Positions 8,901 to 15,287 are shown, counted from the first letter of the stretch. The stretch: DNA of 16,677 nucleotides from Bacteroidaceae bacterium (GCA_900770705.1 CAAGLF010000053.1:1-16677), one strand, 5' to 3'. Numbers and translations are program-made. The notes: a model not told the origin generated them from the letters alone.

Positions 8901-9633
8901 TCAGGGAAATGACCGACTCGATGTCCTTCACGCGGAACCAGTCGCTGGTGGAATGGTCGGCCGGGGCAAACTGCTCCACCACGGGGCCCTGGGAGAAGGC
9001 CACATTGTCCTTGTAGGCCGAGAGAATCTTATGGGGATTCTCCTTGGTGGTCTGCTTGATGAGGGCAAAGAGGGAAGAAGGCATCTCCTTGCCGTTGATG
9101 ATGAAGGTGCCGCCGAATATCTTGTGTCGGCAGTGTTCGGAGTTGATCTGTGCGAAACCGAACACCTCGGAGTCGGTGAGCTTGCGTCCCAGCTGCTGCT
9201 CCACACCGTGGAGATAGTCGATTTCGGCCGGTGAGAGTGCGAGGCCCTCCTGCTCGTTGTAGGTCTCAAGATCCTCGATGTAGAGAATAGGAGCGGGACT
9301 GATGTCCACGCGGAAGAGGTCTTGGTCCAGTCCCTGATAAATGCGCTGGAGCATAGGGTCGTGTTCGGCCTCGGCGCTCTCTACCGGGAAGTACTCTTCT
9401 ATACGCAGAATGCCGCAGAGATTCATGTTTTGTGTAATCTCAACGGCATTCGTGCTCCAAGGAGTAATCATTTCGCGGCGGGGTCCGACGAAGAAACCTG
9501 TGATACAATCACCTTCTACCGGCAGGGCATTGCCATACAGCCAGCACAGTTTGTCGACATCTTCGGCAGAGAGAACACAGCGGGATTCTGTGGCAATGAT
9601 ACTCTGCTGAGGAGTTCTGAAGAATGAAATCAT
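5935..9633 (-). CDS. purL: Phosphoribosylformylglycinamidine (FGAM) synthase, long single-chain form
   Basis: This is a complete 1,232-residue PurL, the ATP- and glutamine-dependent enzyme of the fourth step of purine synthesis (FGAR to FGAM), acting in the cytoplasm. Residues about 160-172 hold the INSEHCRHK signature. Residues about 245-272 hold the AIR-synthase-like ATP-binding block ETHNFPTTVEPFNG...GTGGEIRD. The second synthetase half follows (SAGGLVTCLLEMCF, TGKDSLSMTQK). The C-terminal glutamine amidotransferase domain covers about 980-1232, with nucleophile C1080 in GVCNGCQL and the His/Glu pair H1193 and E1195 in MMPHLER. The length fits the long PurL of Bacteroidetes and proteobacteria, which needs no separate PurQ or PurS. 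The ATG at 9633 starts MISFFRTP. It is transcribed divergently from tsaE and converges on the GH85 gene. No purine riboswitch is apparent upstream. Confidence 0.97.
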   Translation of the reverse strand: MISFFRTPQQSIIATESRCVLSAEDVDKLCWLYGNALPVEGDCITGFFVGPRREMITPWSTNAVEITQNMNLCGILRIEEYFPVESAEAEHDPMLQRIYQGLDQDLFRVDISPAPILYIEDLETYNEQEGLALSPAEIDYLHGVEQQLGRKLTDSEVFGFAQINSEHCRHKIFGGTFIINGKEMPSSLFALIKQTTKENPHKILSAYKDNVAFSQGPVVEQFAPADHSTSDWFRVKDIESVISLKAETHNFPTTVEPFNGASTGTGGEIRDRMGGGVGSWPIAGTAVYMTAYRDSSRNQTLPDALPQRDWLYQTPEQILIKASNGASDFGNKFGQPLIAGSVLTFEHAENGESYAYDKVIMLAGGVGYGTKRDCLKGTPRKGNKVVVVGGDNYRIGLGGGSVSSVETGRYSSGIELNAIQRANPEMQKRANNLVRALCEEDVNPVVSIHDHGSAGHVNCLSELVEECGGLIDMSKLPIGDPTLSAKEIIANESQERMGLLIQEEHIEHVRRIAERERAPLYVVGETTGDAHFAFQQADGQRPFDLDVAQMFGHSPKTVMVDTTVERTYTDFPYNDQDIARYLTDVLRLEAVACKDWLTNKVDRSVTGKVAHQQTQGELQLPLADCGVVALDYRGRAGIATAIGHAPQAGLSDPAAGSVLAVAESLTNLVWAPLAEGLNSVSLSANWMWPCRAQQGEDARLYQAVESLSLFCRALGVNVPTGKDSLSMTQKYPDGTKVISPGTVIVSAGGEVSDIRKTVRPVLQPTSATDSTLYLIDFSSDRQRLGGSALSQSQGYVGSDVPSVRDAQYFRAAFGAVQTLVHEGLLLSGHDVSAGGLVTCLLEMCFANTRGGIELRLPATADAVCSLFAENPAVVVQVSAEQDASFHRVLQAAGVQAVAIGSPCEERTLRVCRDKQLLHQFDIDAMREVWYRTSYELDTKQSFHGCAAERFAHYKEQPIRLQLPAHFDGSFRTLGVSPDRRQPSGIHAAIIREKGTNGEREMAYALYLAGFDVKDVTMTDLISGRETLDDVRMIVFCGGFSNSDVLGSAKGWAGAFLYNPKAKAALERFYARPDTLSLGVCNGCQLMVELNLINPLHDQRARMLHNDSHKFESAFLGVDVPQNRSVLFGSLSGSKLGIWVAHGEGKFSLPLPEEAYNVVLRYAYDSYPGNPNGSSYAVAGIASPDGRHVAMMPHLERAFLPWQNPYYPADRRSDDATPWLEAFVNARRWCEAN

Positions 9634-9750
9634 AGCGATGATGGGAGTTTGGAGATATAATATATGAGTCGGAAGAGGAGGGGACAGATGTATGGGACTG
9701 AAGTCGGCCGATGGTACAGTCTGCCCCCAAAAGTGCAGATTTTGAGCGCG

Positions 9751-9794
9751 AAGTTACGATTTTCTTTTTGATGAAGCGAGAAAAGTCGTAATTT
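9751..9794. promoter_or_regulatory. Imperfect dyad between purL and tsaE
   Basis: AAGTTACGATTTTC (9751-9764) and GAAAAGTCGTAATTT (9780-9794) are inverted copies, apart from one bulged base and one G-T pair, around a 15-bp spacer. The dyad sits between two divergent genes, where an operator or a leader hairpin would act. A further 12-bp palindrome, AAAGCCGGCTTT, lies at 9804-9815. No cognate regulator is visible. Confidence 0.35.
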
Positions 9795-9796
9795 AG
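9767..9796 (+). promoter_or_regulatory. Possible Bacteroidetes-type promoter for tsaE
   Basis: TTTG (9767-9770) and TAATTTAG (9789-9796) are 18 bp apart and resemble the Bacteroidetes -33 (TTTG) and -7 (TAnnTTTG) elements, with one mismatch in the -7 box. Use of this promoter would give a 5' leader of roughly 125 nt. It overlaps the right half of the dyad at 9751-9794. Confidence 0.3.
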
Positions 9797-9927
9797 CGGC
9801 GAAAAAGCCGGCTTTCAATCCGGAACTTCAGAATGTGAAGCGAGGAAAAAGGTGGGCACAACCTTCCACCAGGCCGTCGCGTGAGGCAACGGGTGGCAGC
9901 CGGCGGCGAAACCAACTGAAAAAGAAA

Positions 9928-10350
9928 ATGATGATGAAATATACCATTCCCTCCCTCGAACAATTGCCCGAGGTGGCCCGCGATTTCCTGACGGCACTGC
10001 CGCCCGATACCAACGTGATAGCCCTGTACGGCGCTATGGGTGCCGGCAAGACTACCTTTGTCAAGGCGCTGTGTGACGCACTGGGCGTGACCGATGAGGT
10101 GAACTCCCCCACCTTCTCTATAGTAAACGAATATCTCGACAGGGACGGTAACAGCATTTTTCACTTCGACTTCTATCGGATAGAGACAGAAGCCGAGGCT
10201 TTCGACCTGGGACTCGACGACTATTTCTACAGCGGTCGCCTCTGTCTGTTGGAGTGGCCGGAACAGATAGAAGGGCTGTTACCCCCCGAAACGCTGCGGC
10301 TTTCCATCACAGAACAGCCCGACGGAAGCCGGAGGCTGGAGACCGTCTGA
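9928..10350 (+). CDS. tsaE: tRNA threonylcarbamoyladenosine biosynthesis ATPase TsaE
   Basis: This is a cytoplasmic P-loop ATPase that works with TsaB and TsaD to make the t6A modification at position 37 of ANN-decoding tRNAs. The 140-residue product has the family motifs in order: Walker A GAMGAGKT (35-42), SPTFSIVNEY (60-69), HFDFYR (79-84) and LEWPE (108-112). Three consecutive ATGs (9928, 9931, 9934) are possible starts; the frame continues upstream, but the extra residues are Arg/Lys-rich and unlike the family. No Shine-Dalgarno sequence is clear, as is common in this phylum. It is the first plus-strand gene after the divergent purL and is separated from the VTC-domain gene by 90 bp with its own promoter. 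Confidence 0.95.
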   Translation: MMMKYTIPSLEQLPEVARDFLTALPPDTNVIALYGAMGAGKTTFVKALCDALGVTDEVNSPTFSIVNEYLDRDGNSIFHFDFYRIETEAEAFDLGLDDYFYSGRLCLLEWPEQIEGLLPPETLRLSITEQPDGSRRLETV

Positions 10351-10424
10351 CTGGGAAAATACCGTAAATGCCGGTGTGGGGAAATAAAAAAGTGGCAAAA
10401 GGTAGCGTGTATTCCTTTTTTCCT

Positions 10425-10432
10425 TAATTTTG
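10425..10432 (+). promoter_or_regulatory. Bacteroidetes -7 promoter element of the VTC-domain gene
   Basis: TAATTTTG is an exact match to TAnnTTTG. It lies only 8 bp before the ATG at 10441, so transcripts should begin within a few bases of the start codon. I see no good TTTG at the -33 position. The same 11-mer TTAATTTTGCC recurs at 14954-14964. Confidence 0.55.
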
Positions 10433-10440
10433 CCTCGACT

Positions 10441-11259
10441 ATGGAAACCAACTATACTATGCTCTATCAATTGGCCGAATCCATGCCTCCCATTACCCTG
10501 GAGGAAATGAAAAGCGTCAAATTGATGAAGCGCACGGATATGAAGTTCGTGACAGATGTGGACACCTTGGCACAACTGTTGCGGCTGGCGGCTGACAGCT
10601 ATTTCTCCCAAAGCAACGTGGGAAGTCGCGTGAGTCCCTACCGGACGGTGTATTGGGATACCTGTTCCGGGCACGAAATGTTCCGGACTCACCAGTGTGG
10701 ACATCGCCCGAGAACGAAAGTCAGGGCACGCACCTATCTCGATTCTGGACACTCCTTCCTGGAAATAAAGAAAAAGGACAACCACGGCAAGACCCGCAAG
10801 AAGCGTGTGCCCGTTCCCTCAATAGAGGCAGTGATGGAAACCAGAGTCGGCGAGGACTTCCTGAAGGAACAGACGGACTACTCGTTCGATACCATTCGTC
10901 CGGCATTGGGCAACGAATTCCGACGCATCACACTGGTCAACAAGGCCAAGACAGAGCGCCTGACCATCGACTTCGGTCTCCGCTTCCACAACTACGAGAC
11001 GGGTGTGGACAACGCACTTCCGCAGGTGGCCATCATTGAACTCAAGCGCGACGGACGCTGCGTGTCGCCCATACTGCCCCTGCTGCGCCAGTTGCGTATC
11101 AAGCCCGCCGGCTTCAGCAAATACTGTATCGGCACCACCGTCACCAATGCTGGGATACGGGCCGGACGATTCAAGAAAAGACTTATTAAGATAGGCAAGA
11201 TTGTAGGCGCCATTGATGCACCCTGCCTGCGTGAAAAAAATGCCTATACCCGCAAATAG
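10441..11259 (+). CDS. VTC-domain protein, polyphosphate-polymerase-like
   Basis: A 272-residue cytoplasmic protein with no signal peptide or membrane segment. It has the layout of bacterial VTC domains, which share the triphosphate-tunnel fold of the yeast vacuolar transporter chaperone polyphosphate polymerase Vtc4. Visible basic and acidic tunnel-strand motifs are LMKRTDMKF (28-36), RPRTKVRARTY (89-99), FLEIKKK (106-112), KTRKKRV (117-123), LTIDFGLRF (174-182), IIELKRDG (198-205) and GFSKYC (224-229). Alternating K/R/E residues suggest an intact tunnel, but whether it makes polyphosphate or only binds a polyanion cannot be told. It starts a run with the DUF4956 gene 35 bp downstream, a common partner of this family. 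The ATG at 10441 would be almost leaderless; in-frame ATGs at codons 7 and 15 are alternatives. Confidence 0.85.
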   Translation: METNYTMLYQLAESMPPITLEEMKSVKLMKRTDMKFVTDVDTLAQLLRLAADSYFSQSNVGSRVSPYRTVYWDTCSGHEMFRTHQCGHRPRTKVRARTYLDSGHSFLEIKKKDNHGKTRKKRVPVPSIEAVMETRVGEDFLKEQTDYSFDTIRPALGNEFRRITLVNKAKTERLTIDFGLRFHNYETGVDNALPQVAIIELKRDGRCVSPILPLLRQLRIKPAGFSKYCIGTTVTNAGIRAGRFKKRLIKIGKIVGAIDAPCLREKNAYTRK

Positions 11260-11294
11260 AATCTCAAACCTTATAATCAATACCTCCAAGAACA

Positions 11295-11963
11295 ATGGAT
11301 ATTCTTTCTACTCTGTTCGCCAAAAGTGAACTGCTGTTGCCCCTGTTGAGCAGCCTGTTGTTGAACTCCATCACGGTCTGGACCGTCGTGCACTTCTTCT
11401 ACTATCCCAAAGGACACCGCCGCGACTACTACTTTACCTTCGTACTGTTGTCGATAAGTATCTTTATGTTGATATTCCTCCTGCTGAACAACGGCGAGGA
11501 TATGGGCATTGGTGCTGCCTTGGGCTTGTTTGCCATTTTCGGCATCATCCGCTACAGAACCGAGAGCGTGCCCATCCGCGAGATGACCTACCTGTTCTTC
11601 CTCGTGGCACTCAGTGTGCTCAATGGCAAGACCGGTGAACTGGGCTGGGGTATCCGGGTGGTGATAAATGCCATCTTTGTGGCTGTGGTATGGGTGTCTG
11701 AGAACTTCCTTTCCGCCTATCGCGAGGGCTGCAAGTTCGTGAAGTACGACAACATTGAGCTCATCAAGCCCGAGCGCTATGATGAACTGGTGGCCGATTT
11801 GGAAGAACGCCTGGGCGTGAAGGTACTCCGTGTCGAAATCGGTGCCGTGGACTTCCTGACGGATATGACGATGCTACGTGTATTCTATGTAGACCCTGAG
11901 CATCAAATCAAGAGTGTGGATCGGGTGCTGAAGTTGCCGAGAGATAATCAGTTTGACAATTGA
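11295..11963 (+). CDS. DUF4956 inner-membrane protein, partner of the VTC-domain protein
   Basis: A 222-residue protein with about five hydrophobic segments (roughly 13-33, 46-65, 71-86, 98-113, 118-136) followed by a soluble domain (about 140-222). The loop RYRTESVPIREMTYLF (about 90-105) between membrane segments is the conserved centre of DUF4956. The C-terminal part (YDELVADLEERLGVKV, MTMLRVFYV) looks like a small alpha/beta domain, probably cytoplasmic. DUF4956 genes are often next to VTC-domain genes, and the spacing here fits one transcript. By analogy with the yeast VTC complex it may form a membrane channel or anchor for the product of the VTC enzyme; that role is inference. The next gene starts 16 bp after its stop. 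Confidence 0.85.
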   Translation: MDILSTLFAKSELLLPLLSSLLLNSITVWTVVHFFYYPKGHRRDYYFTFVLLSISIFMLIFLLLNNGEDMGIGAALGLFAIFGIIRYRTESVPIREMTYLFFLVALSVLNGKTGELGWGIRVVINAIFVAVVWVSENFLSAYREGCKFVKYDNIELIKPERYDELVADLEERLGVKVLRVEIGAVDFLTDMTMLRVFYVDPEHQIKSVDRVLKLPRDNQFDN

Positions 11964-11979
11964 TAGAAGCACAGTGAAT

Positions 11980-12801
11980 ATGCGCAAATCATTTCTACTT
12001 ACCCTCTTCTCCTGCTTGTGTCTGGCGCTTCCGGCACAGGACTTTGGCCTGTGGACAGGCCTCTCGGTGGAGAAAGATTTCGGCAAGAAGTTCTCCCTCG
12101 AGGCCGGCGCAGACTACCGGGCAGAGCACAATGCCACAAGTGCCGCGCGCTGGGACGTGGGATTCGGCGGCAGCTACAAGCCGCTCAAGTGGCTCAAGGT
12201 GGGTGCCGGCTACGTATTCATCACAGACAAGTACTTCCGCACTTTCGATCCGCACTACAAAGAGTCGACCGACGCGGAGGGCAATACTATCTACAGGCAG
12301 AACGGCTATAACAGCGACCATCCCTTCTGGCGCAACAAACACCGCATATACCTCGACGTGCAGGGCAAGTATACATTTGGACGCTTCAGCCTGACGCTGC
12401 GCGAACGCTATCAGATGACCCGTTTCGTGGCCGACAGTACCCTAAGCGACAAGTACCGCGGCATTGCTCCCGATGGCTATGAGAATCAATATGGCGGCTA
12501 TGCCTACGACCGTACCGACTGGGACTACAAGAAGGCCAAGACACGCCATTACCTCCGCTCCCGCCTGCAGTTGGAATACAATATCCGTCATTGCCCCGTC
12601 ACACCCTACGCCTCGTATGAGATGTCCAACAACCTGACGGACGCCTTTGCCGTGGAGAAACACCGAATAGCCGTAGGAGCCGACTGGAAAGTGTCGAAGC
12701 AACATCGTATAGGCCTGGCTTATATCTACCAGACCGGTACCGACGATGACCCCGAGGACAAGATACACGCCATAGAAGTTTCCTATAAGTTCAAGTTCTA
12801 A
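11980..12801 (+). CDS. DUF2490 outer-membrane beta-barrel protein
   Basis: The product is 273 residues. I chose the ATG at 11980, which gives a typical signal peptide (MRKSFLLTLFSCLCLALPAQ), over an upstream TTG. The mature protein has alternating aromatic/polar strands throughout (GLWTGLSVEKDF, FSLEAGADYRAEH, WLKVGAGYVFITD, RFSLTLRERYQM, RIGLAYIYQTG) and ends in aromatic-rich VSYKFKF, as outer-membrane barrels do. The pattern with RNKHRIYLDV and LRSRLQLEYN matches DUF2490. It lies 16 bp behind the DUF4956 gene and is followed by a strong hairpin, so it is the last gene of the VTC transcript. A barrel co-transcribed with the VTC pair suggests the pathway reaches the outer membrane. Its function is unknown. 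Confidence 0.83.
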   Translation: MRKSFLLTLFSCLCLALPAQDFGLWTGLSVEKDFGKKFSLEAGADYRAEHNATSAARWDVGFGGSYKPLKWLKVGAGYVFITDKYFRTFDPHYKESTDAEGNTIYRQNGYNSDHPFWRNKHRIYLDVQGKYTFGRFSLTLRERYQMTRFVADSTLSDKYRGIAPDGYENQYGGYAYDRTDWDYKKAKTRHYLRSRLQLEYNIRHCPVTPYASYEMSNNLTDAFAVEKHRIAVGADWKVSKQHRIGLAYIYQTGTDDDPEDKIHAIEVSYKFKF

Positions 12802-12808
12802 TCCAAAC

Positions 12809-12907
12809 AGGAATTGCTGCACCGAATATGTACGCTGATAGTGGCTACACAATATATTATATATTATTGTAAGCCGTCATCCTCCCTATTCAGTGCAGCC
12901 AATTCCT
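12809..12907 (+). terminator. Long nested hairpin after the VTC/DUF4956/DUF2490 genes
   Basis: The left arm 12809-12828 (AGGAATTGCTGCACCGAATA) pairs with 12887-12907, with one bulged base and one mismatch. Inside it GGCT..ACAAT pairs with ATTGT..AGCC (about 12843-12875). It starts 8 bp after a stop codon and is followed by TTTCTTAAC. Part of the sequence, GCTGCACCGRAT with GT and CGC further on, matches the hairpin at 1287-1310. It probably ends the upstream transcript; partial read-through to the next gene is possible. Confidence 0.65.
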
Positions 12908-12944
12908 TTCTTAACTAAGTCATCTTTCTAAATATATAAGCCTT

Positions 12945-13409
12945 ATGCGTAGACTTTACTTCTTTCTCTTTTCGCTCCTGAGCTATGGAGCGACGCAGGC
13001 GCAAAGCCTTGATTACCTGACTTTCTGCCAGACCAATGGCGCTGAGACCAGTCTCGCCATAGAGGGACTGACGGTGCGCTTCACCGATGGCGTGCTGACT
13101 GCCGGAAACGGTGGCCAGACTTTCTCGCTGCCTCTGGCCGAGTTGCAGAAGATGTTCTTCAGCGCCACACCCACCGGTATCACTACGGCTACTGCAGAGG
13201 GGGCCGCCGTCAGACTGACCTCGGCCGGTCTTACAGTCAACGCCCCCGAAGGTGAGGCCGTGCAGGTCTACAGTCCCGACGGCCGCTTGCTGATGAGCCA
13301 CACCAAGGCCACCAGTGGCACGGAGTCGTGGTCGGCCGCATTGCCTGGCGGTGTCTACCTCGTCCGTGTGGGTGAGCGTTGTTATCGTGTCTCGGTAGTC
13401 AAGAACTGA
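12945..13409 (+). CDS. Small secreted protein with Secre_tail-like (type IX sorting) C-terminus
   Basis: A 154-residue protein with a signal peptide (MRRLYFFLFSLLSYGATQAQ) and no known enzymatic domain. Residues about 22-85 form a beta-rich module ending FSLPLAELQKMFFSAT, a pattern seen near the N-terminus of many Bacteroidales secreted proteins. Residues about 103-154 (VQVYSPDGRLLMSH...LPGGVYLVRVGERCYRVSVVK) resemble the type A tail recognised by the type IX secretion system. The protein is thus little more than a module plus an export tail, perhaps a small surface component. It follows the terminator-like hairpin by 37 bp and precedes the carbohydrate-binding gene by 26 bp, so those two are probably co-transcribed. 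Export by type IX is inference; no type IX genes are in view. Confidence 0.75.
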   Translation: MRRLYFFLFSLLSYGATQAQSLDYLTFCQTNGAETSLAIEGLTVRFTDGVLTAGNGGQTFSLPLAELQKMFFSATPTGITTATAEGAAVRLTSAGLTVNAPEGEAVQVYSPDGRLLMSHTKATSGTESWSAALPGGVYLVRVGERCYRVSVVKN

Positions 13410-13435
13410 TGTCAGACATTCTTAAAGAAAGCAAT

Positions 13436-14683
13436 ATGAGAAAGCATATTATCACCCTTCTCTGTCTGCTGGCTGGCTGGATGCCCTTGTGCGGACAGAC
13501 GATGTATATCCATCAGGGTGCCGTGACCACGGCCGTGCCTGCCACCGCTGCTGGCGACATTACCTATGACCACGCAGCAGGTACGCTCAGCCTGATGGGA
13601 CAGACTTATCACATTTCCGAGACCGACGCTCTCAGCTTTTCGGCTGAGAATCCAGCTGCATACAGCGTGGAGGTGAACTGGACGGAGACTGGCGCCCGCG
13701 TGTTGATGAGTGCCGATCTGCACGACTTGCTCAGTGTCACGGTGGATGGTTCCCGCGTCAGCCTTATCGCAGCGCCTGAGTTGCAGCAGGAGGTTACCTA
13801 TACCTTGAGCGGTACCAGCGTCGACGGTTCGTTCTATATGGACGGCGAGTACAAGGCTACCTTCGTACTGCAGAACCTTACGCTCAGCTCCACGCAGGGT
13901 GCACCGCTCACCATTGACTGCGGCAAGCGCATTGCTATGCAGCTGCCCGACGGTACAACGACCACCCTCGCCGATGCTGCCGGAGGCACCCACAAGGCCT
14001 GCCTCTTCATCAATGGCCACGCCGAGTGGCAGGGAGGAGGCACGCTTAACCTCACCGGCCGTACCAAGCACGCCTACGCTTCCGATGAATATACGGAATT
14101 GAAGGCCGGCTTCGGCACTATCAATGTGCTGGGCTCCGTGACCGATGGACTGCACATCGAGCAGTTTTTTCGTATGGAGGGAGGTACCGTCAATGTGAAC
14201 AACTGCGGGGGAGACAACATAGATGTCTCCATAACCAACGACCCTGCCGACGAGCGCAACGGACAGGCACACATCGTTGCTGGCACGCTCAACCTTTCGG
14301 TTACTGCAGCTGACACCAAGGGATTGAAGTGTGACTCACTCATCACCATCGATGGCGGCACTTTGACGGCCACTGTCAGCGGTGACGGTGGCAAGGGAAT
14401 CAGCGCAGGTACCGACCTCGTCATTTCCCAGGTTACGGACGCGCAACCCACTCTCATACGTATGACGGTGCCGGCCACTACCTATATGCCCGGCGACCCC
14501 GTGCTCGAGGCCAAGGCCAGGGGTATCAAGGTGAAGCGCGACTTTACCTTCAACGGTGGCACCATCGACATCACAGCCACCGGTGCCAAGGCCAAGGCTA
14601 TCAGCGTGGACGGCACATACACCCGCAACGGCGGCTCCATCAATTGCGTGGTAGACGCCACCGACACGGTGATCAATAATTAA
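13436..14683 (+). CDS. Secreted Cthe_2159-like carbohydrate-binding beta-helix protein
   Basis: A 415-residue protein. The ATG at 13436 starts a signal peptide (MRKHIITLLCLLAGWMPLCGQ); an upstream in-frame TTG overlaps the previous gene and is unlikely. Residues about 22-75 are a beta module resembling the one in the preceding small protein. The rest is a right-handed beta-helix with repeating turns (LTLSSTQGAPLTID, GGTLNLTGRTKHAYASDEYTE, GGTVNVNNCGGDNIDV, GTLNLSVTAADTKGLKCD, GGTLTATVSGDGGKGISAG, GGTIDITATGAKAKAIS), typical of the Cthe_2159 family (DUF4353), whose founding member binds acidic plant polysaccharide and calcium. No catalytic motif is seen. Genes of this family, VTC and DUF4956 tend to sit near each other, as here. 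It probably acts at the cell surface. A near-perfect hairpin starts 14 bp after its stop. Confidence 0.85.
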   Translation: MRKHIITLLCLLAGWMPLCGQTMYIHQGAVTTAVPATAAGDITYDHAAGTLSLMGQTYHISETDALSFSAENPAAYSVEVNWTETGARVLMSADLHDLLSVTVDGSRVSLIAAPELQQEVTYTLSGTSVDGSFYMDGEYKATFVLQNLTLSSTQGAPLTIDCGKRIAMQLPDGTTTTLADAAGGTHKACLFINGHAEWQGGGTLNLTGRTKHAYASDEYTELKAGFGTINVLGSVTDGLHIEQFFRMEGGTVNVNNCGGDNIDVSITNDPADERNGQAHIVAGTLNLSVTAADTKGLKCDSLITIDGGTLTATVSGDGGKGISAGTDLVISQVTDAQPTLIRMTVPATTYMPGDPVLEAKARGIKVKRDFTFNGGTIDITATGAKAKAISVDGTYTRNGGSINCVVDATDTVINN

Positions 14684-14696
14684 AAAATTACTACCG

Positions 14697-14793
14697 TCCG
14701 ATAAAACCTTTTGAGGGACAGAGAAAATCAGGGCTGACTCCTGCAAATGGAATCAGTCCTGATTCTTTCAGTCCCTCAAAAGGTTTTATCGGA
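14697..14793 (+). terminator. 97-nt nearly continuous hairpin after the carbohydrate-binding gene
   Basis: The outer arms 14697-14719 and 14771-14793 are perfect 23-bp inverted repeats. On the same axis, 14721-14724 pair with 14766-14769 and 14726-14739 pair with 14751-14764 (one G-T, one C-A). This leaves an 11-nt loop and about 43 nt of stem. It begins 14 bp after the stop codon. It lacks a T tract, so it may protect the 3' end or act as a Rho-independent barrier rather than be a textbook terminator. Confidence 0.65.
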
Positions 14794-14954
14794 TAAATAA
14801 CAGCTAAATATAAACCACAGTAAAATGATTTCATAAAGTCGTTATTGTCGATAAAAATATATACCTGTTACGTTGAGAGTGAATTAATTCTTGTACAGTA
14901 GTGAGATGACGATAAAAAACGATTGTGCTATAGATATATCTGAAAACTATTTAT

Positions 14955-14962
14955 TAATTTTG
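14955..14962 (+). promoter_or_regulatory. Bacteroidetes -7 promoter element before a structured RNA region
   Basis: TAATTTTG matches TAnnTTTG exactly and lies in an AT-rich stretch (14794-14960) with no gene. The wider context TTAATTTTGCC is identical to the element before the VTC-domain gene. A transcript should start near 14966-14970. No clear -33 TTTG is present at the usual distance. Confidence 0.5.
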
Positions 14963-14965
14963 CCA

Positions 14966-15287
14966 CATCCCATCTTTGGGCGACTGCTCAAAAACAGCAG
15001 AAGCGGCAGGGGTGGGTGCACATATAGATAAGGCGTTTACTTGACGCTTTGGTTCTGACGCTTTCAAAGTCTCGCAAACTTGATACTTCGTCTGAGATCA
15101 AAGCAACGGTAGATGTCCTCGGGATATGTATGTACAGCCCTCATTGTATCTTATTGTTTAAGATGCATTAAGGGAGATTTATACGTATCGGCGTGGGCTT
15201 CTGCGTTGCTCGTTCTTGACGAAGTGGGCAATGCGAGACGCCTGAAAGTGTGGGACGAGCGACAGTTCAGCAACCCGCGCTTTTTTT
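14966..15287 (+). ncRNA. Candidate structured RNA (long leader or free ncRNA)
   Basis: About 320 nt between a good -7 box and a GC stem with T7, with several hairpins. (1) CTGCT/AGCAG, 14984-14988 with 14996-15000, enclosed by CATCCC/GGGGTG, 14966-14971 with 15009-15014. (2) TGTATCTTA/TAAGATGCA, 15145-15153 with 15159-15167, on a CCCT/AGGG base, 15138-15141 with 15171-15174. (3) GCGTTGCTC/GGGCAATGC, 15203-15211 with 15226-15234, with TTC/GAA inside and GGCGT/ACGCC outside (15190-15194 with 15238-15242). TGACGCTTT occurs twice (15042, 15056). It does not show tmRNA, RNase P or SRP hallmarks. It may be a leader of the gene at 15360 or a separate RNA. A 101-codon frame at 15113-15418 overlaps it but looks unlike a protein. 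Confidence 0.45.
15191..15287 (+). terminator. Possible intrinsic terminator closing the structured RNA
   Basis: GCGTGGG (15191-15197) can pair with CCCGCGC (15274-15280) at all seven positions (one G-T), and a run of seven T follows at once (15281-15287). The stem encloses the hairpin 15203-15234. It competes with GGCGT/ACGCC (15190-15194 with 15238-15242), and TTGCTCGT (15206-15213) can also pair with ACGAGCGA (15255-15262), so two alternative folds exist. The distance between arms is longer than in a typical terminator. Confidence 0.35.

Noticed and set aside
5806..9234. Long plus-strand frame (1,142 codons) antisense to purL
   Set aside because: It mirrors a fully recognisable PurL on the other strand. 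Its translation is rich in Val/Gly/His without domain structure, as expected for the complement of GC-rich coding sequence.
14697..14793. Integron attC site
   Set aside because: The size fits, but the R'/R'' core (GTTRRRY and its complement) is absent, the stem is too perfect and no cassette array follows.
14966..15287. tmRNA, RNase P RNA or SRP RNA
   Set aside because: I see no tRNA-like T arm with a tag ending in Ala-Ala, no RNase P conserved blocks and no SRP core motif.
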